From Mesobacillus jeotgali (lineage in GTDB: Bacteria; Bacillota; Bacilli; Bacillales; Cytobacillaceae), in contig NZ_FVZC01000009.1 in the NCBI RefSeq assembly GCF_900166585.1, forward strand, positions 1,125,443 to 1,189,442: a DNA stretch of 64,000 nucleotides, read 5' to 3'. Positions within the stretch are counted from its first letter, which is position 1; every line of letters begins with the position of its first letter. A program made the translations under genes and the position numbers. Below are positions 43,843 to 51,973 of this stretch, in pieces. Under the pieces are notes generated by a model. That model saw only the letters and a program-made list of their open reading frames with translations, did not search any database and had not been told where the DNA came from.

Positions 43843-44655
43843 ATGATTTCTCTTTGGGATGAACACAAGTTTTGGCTGGAAATGCTGCAGGATCATGCTT
43901 ATTTTGTAAGGGATGCTTTGTCTCCTGTCGAAAAGGAGTATGTTGAACAGGCAGTGAAATTTATCGATTTATATGATGATCTCATTGAAAGGCTCCAGAG
44001 GATACCGCCGAGTGCTGATTTTACTGATAGTCGAATGATTGATTTTGCAAAAAGAGCCTGGACTGTGGCGAAAACTTATCTTGATTTTGAAGGAACGCTT
44101 CAAGCATTGAGAATTGATAACAAAATTAATCTTAATCTTTCCCCAACCTATTTGAATGGTACTTTAAGCGAAAACCTCGAATATTTGAGGATACTGAAGT
44201 ACCTCATATATGGGCAGGAACCGGTCCGATTGTCGGCGGCGGAAGTTATGGATCTCTGGCTTGAGGATCAGCTCGGGCATGCGGTACTTTTTGAAAATCT
44301 GCTTGATCCGATAGAAGTGGAGGCCAATACCGCTATTCAAGCGTATAAAAGAAGATTCCAATTGTTTATTGTCCAGAATCACCATCTGAAAAATTACATG
44401 CGAGTGAAAGAACCAGGCTTCACCCGCCAGCAGGAATTCATTTATGAAGTTGGAAAGACGACATTGGAAATGAATCAGTTTATCAGGAATATGGTTGAAA
44501 AGTATAAAAGGAACATGCTCCTGAATAAAACGAATCTCCGTTTCCTGGAACATCATTTTCCGGAAACGTGTTATTTCCTTGTCCAGTTAAGCATATATGA
44601 ACCTAGGCTTCGTTCAGAAATAAACAATTGTTCTTTATCGAAACCATCCTTTTAG
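43843..44655 (+). CDS. DUF2935 protein
   Basis: 270 residues starting MISLWDEHKFWLEMLQDHAY, with FVRDALSPVEKEYVEQAVKF. The DEHxFWLxxxxDHAxFxRD opening and a second DQLGHAVLFENLLDPIE are the two ferritin-like halves of DUF2935, whose His and Glu residues form a metal site. The ATG at 43843 is chosen by AAAGGAGGT at 43830-43838. Function unknown; such proteins are found mainly in spore-forming Firmicutes. Confidence 0.8.
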   Translation: MISLWDEHKFWLEMLQDHAYFVRDALSPVEKEYVEQAVKFIDLYDDLIERLQRIPPSADFTDSRMIDFAKRAWTVAKTYLDFEGTLQALRIDNKINLNLSPTYLNGTLSENLEYLRILKYLIYGQEPVRLSAAEVMDLWLEDQLGHAVLFENLLDPIEVEANTAIQAYKRRFQLFIVQNHHLKNYMRVKEPGFTRQQEFIYEVGKTTLEMNQFIRNMVEKYKRNMLLNKTNLRFLEHHFPETCYFLVQLSIYEPRLRSEINNCSLSKPSF

Positions 44656-44738
44656 ACAGCACTAAAGTTTAAAGGGTAAAGAAGAATGACATTATGATGA
44701 ACAGGGTATAGAGGGAAAAAAGACATTAGGAGGTACCT

Positions 44739-44846
44739 ATGCAAATTGATCTAAGTCAGACTCTATTGTCATTTTTACCGATATTCCTGATTTTCTGTTT
44801 TATTGTTGGATATATTTATTACCGCAAAAGCAAAAATAAAGGGTAA
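44739..44846 (+). CDS. 35-residue single-helix membrane protein
   Basis: MQIDLSQTLLSFLPIFLIFC then FIVGYIYYRKSKNKG: one membrane helix and a basic tail. TTAGGAGGT at 44728-44734 and a terminator after it support expression. Confidence 0.6.
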   Translation: MQIDLSQTLLSFLPIFLIFCFIVGYIYYRKSKNKG

Positions 44847-44850
44847 AGCC

Positions 44851-44886
44851 AAAAGGTGTCTCAACTTTAAGGGGACACCTTTTTTC
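44851..44886 (+). terminator. Rho-independent terminator
   Basis: AAAAGGTGTC / GGACACCTTTTTTC, 8-9 bp stem, then T-tract. Confidence 0.85.
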
Positions 44887-45025
44887 ATGAAAGCAGGTTA
44901 TTGGAAGCAATAAGTAAAAAAAATAATTGTGAAGAAATAATACAATAAATGTGAACATTTTGTGACATTTTTTCGTAAATTCTGTTAATATTAACAGTAC
45001 AAACGAAAAAGTGGAGGAATGGGAA

Positions 45026-45235
45026 GTGGGTAAACTTCTTATGTACTTTTATTTGATTGTTGGCTTGTATTGTGTTGTAAGCGGATTCCTTGCTGTATTT
45101 TCTCATGGGTTCCAGCATGCCGTATTGTCACTGTTCCTGGCAGTCTTTAATTTTGGGATGTTCTCTTTGTTCAAAAAAGAGGGAAAACTGCCAAAACTTC
45201 GATTGATTAAGGGACATAAGAGTGAAGCAGCATAA
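45026..45235 (+). CDS. small membrane protein
   Basis: 69 residues from GTG 45026 (GTGGAGG 8 bases upstream). Two helices: LLMYFYLIVGLYCVVSGFLA and FQHAVLSLFLAVFNFGMFSL, basic tail. No family recognised. A terminator follows. Confidence 0.55.
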   Translation: MGKLLMYFYLIVGLYCVVSGFLAVFSHGFQHAVLSLFLAVFNFGMFSLFKKEGKLPKLRLIKGHKSEAA

Positions 45236-45269
45236 GATCTGAACCTTTTAGGGTAAAAAGGTTAACAAA

Positions 45270-45306
45270 AAACCAGGCACCTTAAACAGGGCCTGGTCTA
45301 TTTTTT
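45270..45306 (+). terminator. Rho-independent terminator
   Basis: ACCAGGC / GGCCTGGT hairpin followed by CTATTTTTT. Confidence 0.75.
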
Positions 45307-45377
45307 ATAAAAATTCAATTCGATCAAAGTGAAGCTCGGGAGCTAGTCGTTACTGACTAATACCTGGAGTTTTCTGC

Positions 45378-45677
45378 TTAGTGCGAGTGTCCAGATGTCA
45401 TGACCCAAATTGAGCCTGCCACAATGACGACCGCAATGAATGCTGAATAAAGAATATTGATATTGTTTGTTACTTTGTCATCACCCTCATTGATGTGCAT
45501 GAACATGTACAGTTGGATGCCTGCCTGAGCAACAGCCAGTGTGCCGATTATCCACATAACAGCTTTCATTGATAGCGAACTCTGAAGTGCAATCCAGGCA
45601 GCGCCAAATGTTAATGCGAGTGACATGAAGAAACCAACAATATGGCTTACAGGAAAGCCTTTTGAATGCTTTTCCAT
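45378..45677 (-). CDS. qoxD: quinol oxidase aa3 subunit IV
   Basis: 99 residues, three membrane helices: VGFFMSLALTFGAAWIALQS, AVMWIIGTLAVAQAGIQLYM, and LYSAFIAVVIVAGSIWVMTS, with MHINEGDD in the loop, matching subunit IV (cytochrome o/aa3 small subunit, COX4 pro type). It helps assemble subunit I. It starts directly after the QoxC stop with no gap, in the tightly packed qox operon. Confidence 0.9.
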   Translation of the reverse strand: MEKHSKGFPVSHIVGFFMSLALTFGAAWIALQSSLSMKAVMWIIGTLAVAQAGIQLYMFMHINEGDDKVTNNINILYSAFIAVVIVAGSIWVMTSGHSH

Positions 45678-46283
45678 TTACATCACCAACCCTTGCAGAT
45701 AAACAAATGTAAAGATGAAGATCCAGACGACATCCAGGAAGTGCCAGTACAGTCCAAAGATGAATGTCTTGCGGGCTGTGACCGGTGTTAATCCTCTTTT
45801 CAAGATCTGGATAATCAGCAGGATGGCCCAGCCAATTCCTATGGTAACGTGTAATCCGTGTGTTCCAAGAAGCACAAAGAAGCTAGACAGGAACGCACTG
45901 GTTTGCATCGTTGCACCCTCGTGGACATAGTGAATGAATTCGCGAACCTCCATAAATAGGAAACCTCCGCCGAGCAATAAGGTGAGAGCAAGCCACATCA
46001 GCATGCCCTTGATATTGCTGCGACGCATTTCATAAATCGAGATTCCCATTGTAAAACTGCTGGTTAAAAGCAGGAAGGTTTGTATCATGACGTCTCTGAC
46101 TACAAAGATATCGCTTTGAGTCGGGCCTCCAGCGTAGCGCTGACTGAGTACGCCGTAAACTCCGAACAGGGTAGCAAAGAGCACGATTTCAGCTCCAAGG
46201 AAGATCCAGAAGCCGAGAATATTCATCCTGTTTTGCTCTGTCTGGTATTCAAGCGGCAAAGCTGCATTAACTTTAGCTGACAT
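45678..46283 (-). CDS. qoxC: quinol oxidase aa3 subunit III
   Basis: 201 residues, five membrane helices: NILGFWIFLGAEIVLFATLF, FLLLTSSFTMGISIYEMRRS, GTHGLHVTIGIGWAILLI and YWHFLDVVWIFIFTFVYLQG. The FLLGTHGLHV and WHFLDVVWIF motifs are specific to subunit III, which stabilises the catalytic core. It overlaps QoxB by 11 bases. Confidence 0.95.
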   Translation of the reverse strand: MSAKVNAALPLEYQTEQNRMNILGFWIFLGAEIVLFATLFGVYGVLSQRYAGGPTQSDIFVVRDVMIQTFLLLTSSFTMGISIYEMRRSNIKGMLMWLALTLLLGGGFLFMEVREFIHYVHEGATMQTSAFLSSFFVLLGTHGLHVTIGIGWAILLIIQILKRGLTPVTARKTFIFGLYWHFLDVVWIFIFTFVYLQGLVM

Positions 46284-48252
46284 GGTTCTTCACTCCTTTG
46301 TTCGCAAATTTTCTCCACTTACTTTCGGTTTTAAAGATTTCATCTTTATGGACATGGAAACCTTCGTCGTAATCAAATGAACGGAATGCCAATCCGGCAA
46401 AAATTCCTAGTGCTGCTATTCCAGCGGCTAATGTCCATTCAAAAACAAGCAGGAATCCTGAAATACCAAAGATTACTCCCATGTAGATAGGAATCCATGT
46501 GTTGCTTGGCAAGTGGATTTCTTCAATCTCATCTTCAGAAAGCGGCTGAAGTTCATTGTTCTTTTTCATATGCCAGAAAGCATCCAGCTTCGTTACTTCC
46601 GGGAGGGAAGCGAAGTTGTAATGTTGGACCGGAGTAGCAGTTGCCCACTCGAGTGTTCTTGCATCCCATGGATCATTGCCAATATTACGGTCTGCATGTC
46701 GAGCACTCCAGTAGATGTTGTACACAAGAGCCGCAAAGCCTGCAGCAAGGATAACAGAACCTATTGCTGAAAGCATCATCAATGGGCCGAAGCCTGTCTC
46801 AGCAGAGTAGGTGTATGCACGGCGGACTGCACCATCAAGACCTAGGAAGAACATTGGCATGAATGTGACGTTAAAGCCGACAACAAACAGCCAGAAGTGC
46901 CATTTACCTATTTTTTCATTCAGCATATAGCCGAACATCTTAGGCCACCAGAAGTAGAGACCCGCAAAGATTGGGAACACCACCCCAGGAATTAATACAT
47001 AGTGGAAGTGCGCCACAAGGAATAACGTGTTGTGATACTGGTAATCTGCTGCAGCCATTGCCAGCATGACACCAGTTACTCCGCCGATGACAAAGTTAGG
47101 AACGAAAGCAAGTGCCCAAAGCATTGCAGTCGTAAACTTGATCCGACCCTTTCTCATCGTGAACAGCCAGTTGAATACTTTCACACCAGTTGGAATCGCA
47201 ATCGCCATCGTTGTGATCGAGAAGAATGAGTTCACTGCGGCATTATTGCCCATTGTGAAGAAGTGGTGAACCCAAACCAGCATACTCAGAACTGAAATCA
47301 TTACGATAGAAATGACCATTGATTTATAACCGTAAAGAGTCTTACGTGCAAAAGTTGAGATTATATCTGAAAGCATGCCGAATGCTGGAAGAACTACGAT
47401 ATAAACTTCCGGGTGACCCCAAAGCCAGAACAGGTTTGCCCAAAGCATATCCATCCCGCCGCCAGAAATCGTGAAAAAGTGAGTTCCGAATGTACGGTCA
47501 AAAGTCATCAATGCAAGTGCGACCGTGAAAATCGGGAAACTCGCCACGATAATAATTGATGTAATGAAGGATGTCCAAGTGAACATCGGCATTTTCATCA
47601 ATGTCATGCCTTTAGTTCTCATTTTTAAAACAGTGACAACAAAGTTAATACCGGTCATCAAAGTCCCTGCCCCTGCAATTTGCAGGGCTACTGCATAGAA
47701 GTTATTTCCTATGCCTGGACTGAATTCTTTCCCGGCAAGAGGGAAGTAAGAAGTCCATCCAGCATCAGGAGAACCGCCGATAATGAACGAAATATTGAAA
47801 AGTGCAGCACCACTGACAGTGAGCCAGAAGCTAAGCGCGTTCAGCTGCGGAAAAGCAACATCACGTGCGCCAATTTGCAGTGGAATCACAAAGTTCATAA
47901 GCCCGATTAAAAGGGGCATCGCAACAAACAGGATCATTATGACGCCGTGTGTCGTAAATACCTCATTGTAATGCTGAGCATTCAGGAATTCATTCTCCGG
48001 AACAGCTGTCTGGCCTTTCATCATCAAGCCATCAATGCCGCCACGGAAGAACATCACGACACCAAGGAGGATATACATAATCCCGATTTTCTTGTGGTCA
48101 ACAGTTGTCAACCATTGTGTCCAGAGGTAGTTCCATTTTTTAAAATAAGTGATTCCGGCTAATGCACCAACCAGTGTCAGGGCAATACCAATTTGTGATG
48201 CAAAAATCAGTGGATCGCCGGTTACGAAAAATTCATCCCATTTAATGCCCAC
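46273..48252 (-). CDS. qoxB: quinol oxidase aa3 subunit I
   Basis: About 659 residues, heme-copper oxidase catalytic subunit that reduces O2 to water using menaquinol and pumps protons. Heme and copper ligands: EVFTTHGVIMILFVAMPLLI (His of low-spin heme), WGHPEVYIVVLPAFG (CuB His-Tyr), VWVHHFFTMGN (CuB His-His) and FLVAHFHYVLIPG (heme His). The GTG at 48252 is chosen because CGGAGG lies 8 bases upstream and the N-terminus GIKWDEFFVTGDPL then matches B. subtilis QoxB. It overlaps QoxA's end by 11 bases. Confidence 0.95.
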   Translation of the reverse strand: MGIKWDEFFVTGDPLIFASQIGIALTLVGALAGITYFKKWNYLWTQWLTTVDHKKIGIMYILLGVVMFFRGGIDGLMMKGQTAVPENEFLNAQHYNEVFTTHGVIMILFVAMPLLIGLMNFVIPLQIGARDVAFPQLNALSFWLTVSGAALFNISFIIGGSPDAGWTSYFPLAGKEFSPGIGNNFYAVALQIAGAGTLMTGINFVVTVLKMRTKGMTLMKMPMFTWTSFITSIIIVASFPIFTVALALMTFDRTFGTHFFTISGGGMDMLWANLFWLWGHPEVYIVVLPAFGMLSDIISTFARKTLYGYKSMVISIVMISVLSMLVWVHHFFTMGNNAAVNSFFSITTMAIAIPTGVKVFNWLFTMRKGRIKFTTAMLWALAFVPNFVIGGVTGVMLAMAAADYQYHNTLFLVAHFHYVLIPGVVFPIFAGLYFWWPKMFGYMLNEKIGKWHFWLFVVGFNVTFMPMFFLGLDGAVRRAYTYSAETGFGPLMMLSAIGSVILAAGFAALVYNIYWSARHADRNIGNDPWDARTLEWATATPVQHYNFASLPEVTKLDAFWHMKKNNELQPLSEDEIEEIHLPSNTWIPIYMGVIFGISGFLLVFEWTLAAGIAALGIFAGLAFRSFDYDEGFHVHKDEIFKTESKWRKFANKGVKNHVS

Positions 48253-49246
48253 TGTGCTCACCTCCGTGAGAATCTTCAGTTTCTGATTCTTTATGATTCA
48301 TATTTTCATGATCTGAAGCATCTTTATTTTTGTAGTTATCCTTATCTTCAAAGATCTTACCAGGCCATCCGTGTCCTCTGTCATACATTTCTGGGTTGGT
48401 GTAGTTCTTTGAATCAGGGTCAGAATGGTCTACCCACTCAAGGTGTGTATTCGAGAAAGTTTTACGGCCAAAGTGTGATGGCTCAAGCATTTTCTCATAT
48501 TCTTCAAGAGTCATTTTTGGTGCTGTTTCTTTTACGTCCTTAATCCATTGGTCGAAATCTTCTTGAGTCTGGGAGAGGACTTCAAATTCCATTCCTGCAT
48601 ATCCCTGACCATTAAAGTTAGTATTTCGTCCCACATATGAGCCAGGATTATCGGCAACAAGATAAAGCTGTGTTTCAGCTTTTGCCATTGAATACTTCTG
48701 TCCGCCAAGCGCTGGAACCCAGAAACTTTGCATTGTTCCTGCAGATGTCAGCCTAAAGTCAATTGGACGGTCTTCAGGAATATTGACATAGTTTACTGTT
48801 TCAATCCCTTGTTCTGGATAACTGAAAATCCATTTCCAGTCAGCAGAAGTGACGTTGATGACCAGAGGCTTTTTTTCCTCGTAGCCTTTCGGAATTTCAT
48901 CTATAGCATAAATTGTTTTGACTGTTGGAATGGTCAAAGCAACGATAATCAAAATAGGGATTACTGTCCAAATAATCTCCAGTACCGTACTGCCGTGTTC
49001 TTCAGGTGGTTCATAATCCATATTTTCTTTTCGCTCTCGATACTTCCAGACAATGAACGCGAAAAGACTGAATACTACCACTGTAACAAGCAGCATCAAG
49101 GCAATCGAAAAGTTGATTAGCTCGAGAATTTGCCTAGCAATTGGTCCCTCTGGGTTAAATACCACCATATTGTTTTCACAGCCGCTAAGCAACAGCACAG
49201 CCATGATCGAGGTGAGGGAGACCAAAAAAAGTTTTGATTTCTTCAT
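48242..49246 (-). CDS. qoxA: quinol oxidase aa3 subunit II (lipoprotein)
   Basis: 334 residues. Lipoprotein signal ending LLLSGCENN, two membrane helices (LINFSIALMLLVTVVVFSLF and STVLEIIWTVIPILIIVALT), then an extracytoplasmic cupredoxin domain without the CuA ligands, as expected for a quinol rather than cytochrome c oxidase. The C-terminus has an unusual acidic, His-rich tail (HENMNHKESETEDSHGGEHS). AAAGGAG precedes ATG at 49246. First gene of qoxABCD. Confidence 0.95.
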   Translation of the reverse strand: MKKSKLFLVSLTSIMAVLLLSGCENNMVVFNPEGPIARQILELINFSIALMLLVTVVVFSLFAFIVWKYRERKENMDYEPPEEHGSTVLEIIWTVIPILIIVALTIPTVKTIYAIDEIPKGYEEKKPLVINVTSADWKWIFSYPEQGIETVNYVNIPEDRPIDFRLTSAGTMQSFWVPALGGQKYSMAKAETQLYLVADNPGSYVGRNTNFNGQGYAGMEFEVLSQTQEDFDQWIKDVKETAPKMTLEEYEKMLEPSHFGRKTFSNTHLEWVDHSDPDSKNYTNPEMYDRGHGWPGKIFEDKDNYKNKDASDHENMNHKESETEDSHGGEHSGH

Positions 49247-49358
49247 CACTGCAGCTCCTTTCATATATCAACCTTGTTCATTTTATCACAAACTTATGTT
49301 CATTTGTTCACAAAGTGTTCAACGAAGTGGAAAAAACGAACGGTAAGTTGTGGCAATA

Positions 49359-49378
49359 AGTGTGATAAATATCACACT
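49359..49378. promoter_or_regulatory. Fnr/Crp-type palindrome upstream of qoxA
   Basis: AGTGTGATAAATATCACACT is a perfect 20-bp inverted repeat containing TGTGA-N6-TCACA, the Fnr-type binding half-sites in Bacilli. It lies about 113 bases before the qoxA start, suitable for oxygen-dependent control. Confidence 0.6.
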
Positions 49379-49775
49379 CTTTATTTGTAATCATTCTAAC
49401 ATGGAAATTGTTACGGTTTTAATGACAAATGTGAACAAATTATGAAAACAAAAAATGTCATCTTAGTGAATTTTGAACAGCAGATATTGACGCACAAAAG
49501 GATGATTTGTGGTATCTTTTTCTTAATCTAGTGGAACTGATACAAATTGAACGGTAATTTCTTGTCAATAATAGTAGTTTTGAAAGTATAAATGCAATAA
49601 CGTGAATCCAGATTTATCTATAGGTGAAGGATTTATGAACAACGTGCTCTTGGGCAAAATTTCTTAGCTATAGTTAATAAAAAAGATTAAAGAATTAAAG
49701 TAATAATCCTTTGGTACTCTGCTCATTTCCTAATACTTTCCTTTAGTAGTACATGTATAAATTTTAAAGATGTGC
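49379..49775. other. 397-bp gap without genes
   Basis: AT-rich; several TTGTGAA/TTCACAA-like partial half-sites for Rex are scattered between 49270 and 49445, none complete. No open frame of note. Presumably holds the qox promoter. Confidence 0.4.
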
Positions 49776-49804
49776 AAGGCTAGTGGGATTAGCCTCTTTT
49801 TTAG
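49776..49804 (+). terminator. terminator-like hairpin
   Basis: AGGCTA / TAGCCT stem with 7-base loop followed by CTTTTTT. No plus-strand gene before it is seen. Confidence 0.55.
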
Positions 49805-49812
49805 TAAGCTTC

Positions 49813-49973
49813 TTATTTAAGTTCTGGCGCTTTTCGATGGTTAGTTCCTTCTTCGTAAGCGTAGGCTAGTTTAATCAAAGTGGGCTCGTCAAATTTTTTT
49901 CCTAGCAGCTCGAGCTCGACTGGAAGGCCGTTGTACTTAAGCCAGCAGGAACCGAGATTGCGGGGAACCCTGA
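49813..49973 (-). pseudogene. C-terminal remnant of an amidase
   Basis: Minus-strand text begins GFPAISVPAGL, the conserved amidase-signature-family end block (AGYPAITVPAG...), shifts frame, then reads YNGLPVELELLGKKFDEPTL and IKLAYAYEEGTNHRKAPELK to a TAA at 49813. This is the last ~45 residues of an amidase (GLPVGLELLGRPF... HR.PP). The rest of the gene is missing. Confidence 0.7.
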
Positions 49974-50262
49974 ATAGGGACTTTAAAATGAGGTGTTTTT
50001 ATCCGACTTGTTCAGACACTATAAAATCCGGTTCATATAATCATGGGGTTTTGTTATAGAAGAAAAGGTTTAGTATGAGTTTGATTTGCTGATATTTCAG
50101 CACGTCAAGACATAAATCTAGTGCTGATTCTGGAATGTTTTAATTAAGACAGCATAAAAAAATCGCTTAAGATTTTAAGCGATTTATTTCCTCATTTACG
50201 TGGTTACTTAAATCAGAGTTTTACTGTGATATGGGAGCAGTATAATATGGCTTGTAAAGAAT
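49974..50262. other. 289-bp gap with one hairpin
   Basis: No supported gene. A perfect 11-bp hairpin (AAATCGCTTAA / TTAAGCGATTT, loop GATT) at 50158-50186 with flanking A and T tracts is probably a bidirectional terminator left by lost genes. Confidence 0.5.
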
Positions 50263-50427
50263 TCAGGATACTTTATATGTCTCTATATATGTTTCCAATG
50301 CCGGGTGGAATTCTTTTTCATAATGATCAGCTGGACAAGCTTTTACTATGATGGTTTTGCTTGATGAATCATTTTTCACTTCGAGAGTTGCATTACAGCG
50401 GGGGCATTTTTCTTTAAAAAGACGCAT
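50263..50427 (-). CDS. 54-residue zinc-finger-like protein
   Basis: MRLFKEKCPRCNATLEVKND then SSSKTIIVKACPADHYEKEF, ending HPALETYIETYKVS. CPRC and a later Cys/His (ACPADHYEKEFH) suggest a small zinc site. GGAGGG at the right distance supports the start. Function unknown. Confidence 0.65.
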   Translation of the reverse strand: MRLFKEKCPRCNATLEVKNDSSSKTIIVKACPADHYEKEFHPALETYIETYKVS

Positions 50428-50574
50428 TCATAATCCCTCCTATAATTCCTATGTGTTTAGTATGAAATAAAACCGATATAATTACAATGGTTAAAAAGCC
50501 CATTTATGGTACGATTAAAGGTGGGTTAGAAGTTGAACGCTAACTTTCGTGTTTATTTGAATTGAGGTGCAAAG

Positions 50575-51464
50575 ATGTTAACAGAAAATTTATCTGGAAA
50601 AACAGCCGTCATTACAGGTGCCAATAGCGGAATCGGTTTTGAGGCAGCAAAGTATTTTTCAGCAAGGGGAGCACATGTCATACTGGCTGTTCGGAATGAG
50701 AGTAAGGGCCAGACAGCGTTGGAATCCATTTTAAAGGAGAATCCAAATGCGACAGTAAATTTAATGAATCTTAACCTAGCAGACCTGAATAGTGTCCGCA
50801 GCTTCACTAATATCTTTACGGATAAATATAAGTCCCTCGATCTCTTGATAATGCAGGAGTCATGATCCCTCCTTACGGGAAGACAAAGGATGGCTTTGAG
50901 CTTCAATTCGGAAGCAATCACCTGGGACATTTCGCTTTAACCGGACTATTATTGCCATTATTAAAAAATACACCCGGTTCGCGCGTCGTCACTTTGAGCA
51001 GTATCGCCCATAGAGGAGCCAGCATCGATTTTGATAATTTAGATGGCTCTAAGGGTTATAAGGCAATGAAGTTTTATGGACAGAGTAAACTGGCAAATCT
51101 TTTATTTGCCAAAGAGTTGGATGACCGATTTAAAGAGCATGGAATAGACTCCATCAGTATTGCCTGCCATCCGGGGATATCAAACACGAATCTCTTTCAT
51201 TTAGGAAAAGGTGAAACACCTCCTTTAATTAAAAGGCTGGTGAAGTTCATTACACAACCTGCTAAAAAGGGGTCTTTGCCAACGATTTATGCGGCTACGG
51301 AAGAAAGCCTTAAAGGCGGGGAATATATAGGGCCTGACGGAAGAGGGAATCGAAAGGGAAATCCCGCGCTTGAAGTACCTGCTGCAGGGGTTTATAACAA
51401 AGGAACAATGGAAAGATTATGGACAGTTTCTGAAGATATGACAGGGGTATTTTATCATTTCTAA
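50575..51464 (+). pseudogene. SDR oxidoreductase split by a 4-base deletion
   Basis: First part 50575-50865 reads LSGKTAVITGANSGIGFEAA (TGxxxGxG), then [10 protein letters not shown] and a stop. The second part 50862-51464 reads [60 protein letters not shown] (Tyr-xxx-Lys) to the normal end. The join should be [12 protein letters not shown]; the sequence is short of four bases, an ATAA repeat at about 50850. The two frames overlap by ATGA, and CAGGAGTC lies just before the second ATG, so both halves might still be translated. Retinol-dehydrogenase-like SDR; function probably lost. Confidence 0.8.
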
Positions 51465-51511
51465 AGGCTCTTAAAACTGAGTCTTTAGTTATATTGATAT
51501 AATATTAATTT

Positions 51512-51525
51512 TGAAAACGTTTTCA
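51512..51525. promoter_or_regulatory. cre (CcpA) site
   Basis: TGAAAACGTTTTCA is a perfect palindrome matching the catabolite-response consensus TGAAANCGNTTNCA. It lies upstream of the 75-residue gene and about 450 bases upstream of adhE. Confidence 0.6.
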
Positions 51526-51649
51526 TTTATATTGATTAAACCCTTTTATAAATGGTAAATAATAGTTCATACATTGTTCAATATTTCACAAACTATTATT
51601 CTTTTTATATGGTAATCTTTAATTAGAAAAAGAAAAGGAGTGGTTGAAA

Positions 51650-51877
51650 ATGATGTACTGCGAATTCATACCTTTCTCCACCGATACTGAGACATATACA
51701 AAAGAAATGATTGAGGATGTAATCGGCGATGAATTCGAGGCAATGATGTTCAAGGAGGATGAGAACCTTCCTGCCTATATATGGACAGTCAACTATGTGG
51801 TCATTGTAAAAAGAAGTACGAAATTTTTAACGGATATCAGCTTTGAAAAAATACCCAGGAATCCAGTTTGTGAATAA
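51650..51877 (+). CDS. 75-residue hypothetical protein
   Basis: MMYCEFIPFSTDTETYTKEM then IEDVIGDEFEAMMFKEDENL and PAYIWTVNYVVIVKRSTKFL. Soluble, acidic, mixed alpha/beta. AAAAGGAGTGG precedes the ATG. No family recognised. Lies between a cre-like site and adhE. Confidence 0.55.
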   Translation: MMYCEFIPFSTDTETYTKEMIEDVIGDEFEAMMFKEDENLPAYIWTVNYVVIVKRSTKFLTDISFEKIPRNPVCE

Positions 51878-51893
51878 ATTTTTTTGAAACGAA

Positions 51894-51911
51894 ATGTGAA
51901 ATCATTCACAT
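51894..51911. promoter_or_regulatory. Rex-type operator upstream of adhE
   Basis: ATGTGAAATCATTCACAT, an 18-bp inverted repeat close to the Rex consensus TTGTGAA-N4-TTCACAA. Rex is a NADH/NAD sensor that represses fermentation genes such as adhE when NADH is low. About 63 bases before the adhE start. Confidence 0.7.
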
Positions 51912-51973
51912 AGTTTCATGAAGTCCTAGGTAAATAAAGCAATTAAACGCTAAAATCCAAGGAGGCACCTGAA

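Noticed and set aside
49270..49445. Rex operators upstream of qoxA
   Set aside because: Only partial TTGTGAA-type half-sites are present, none with the full spaced palindrome.
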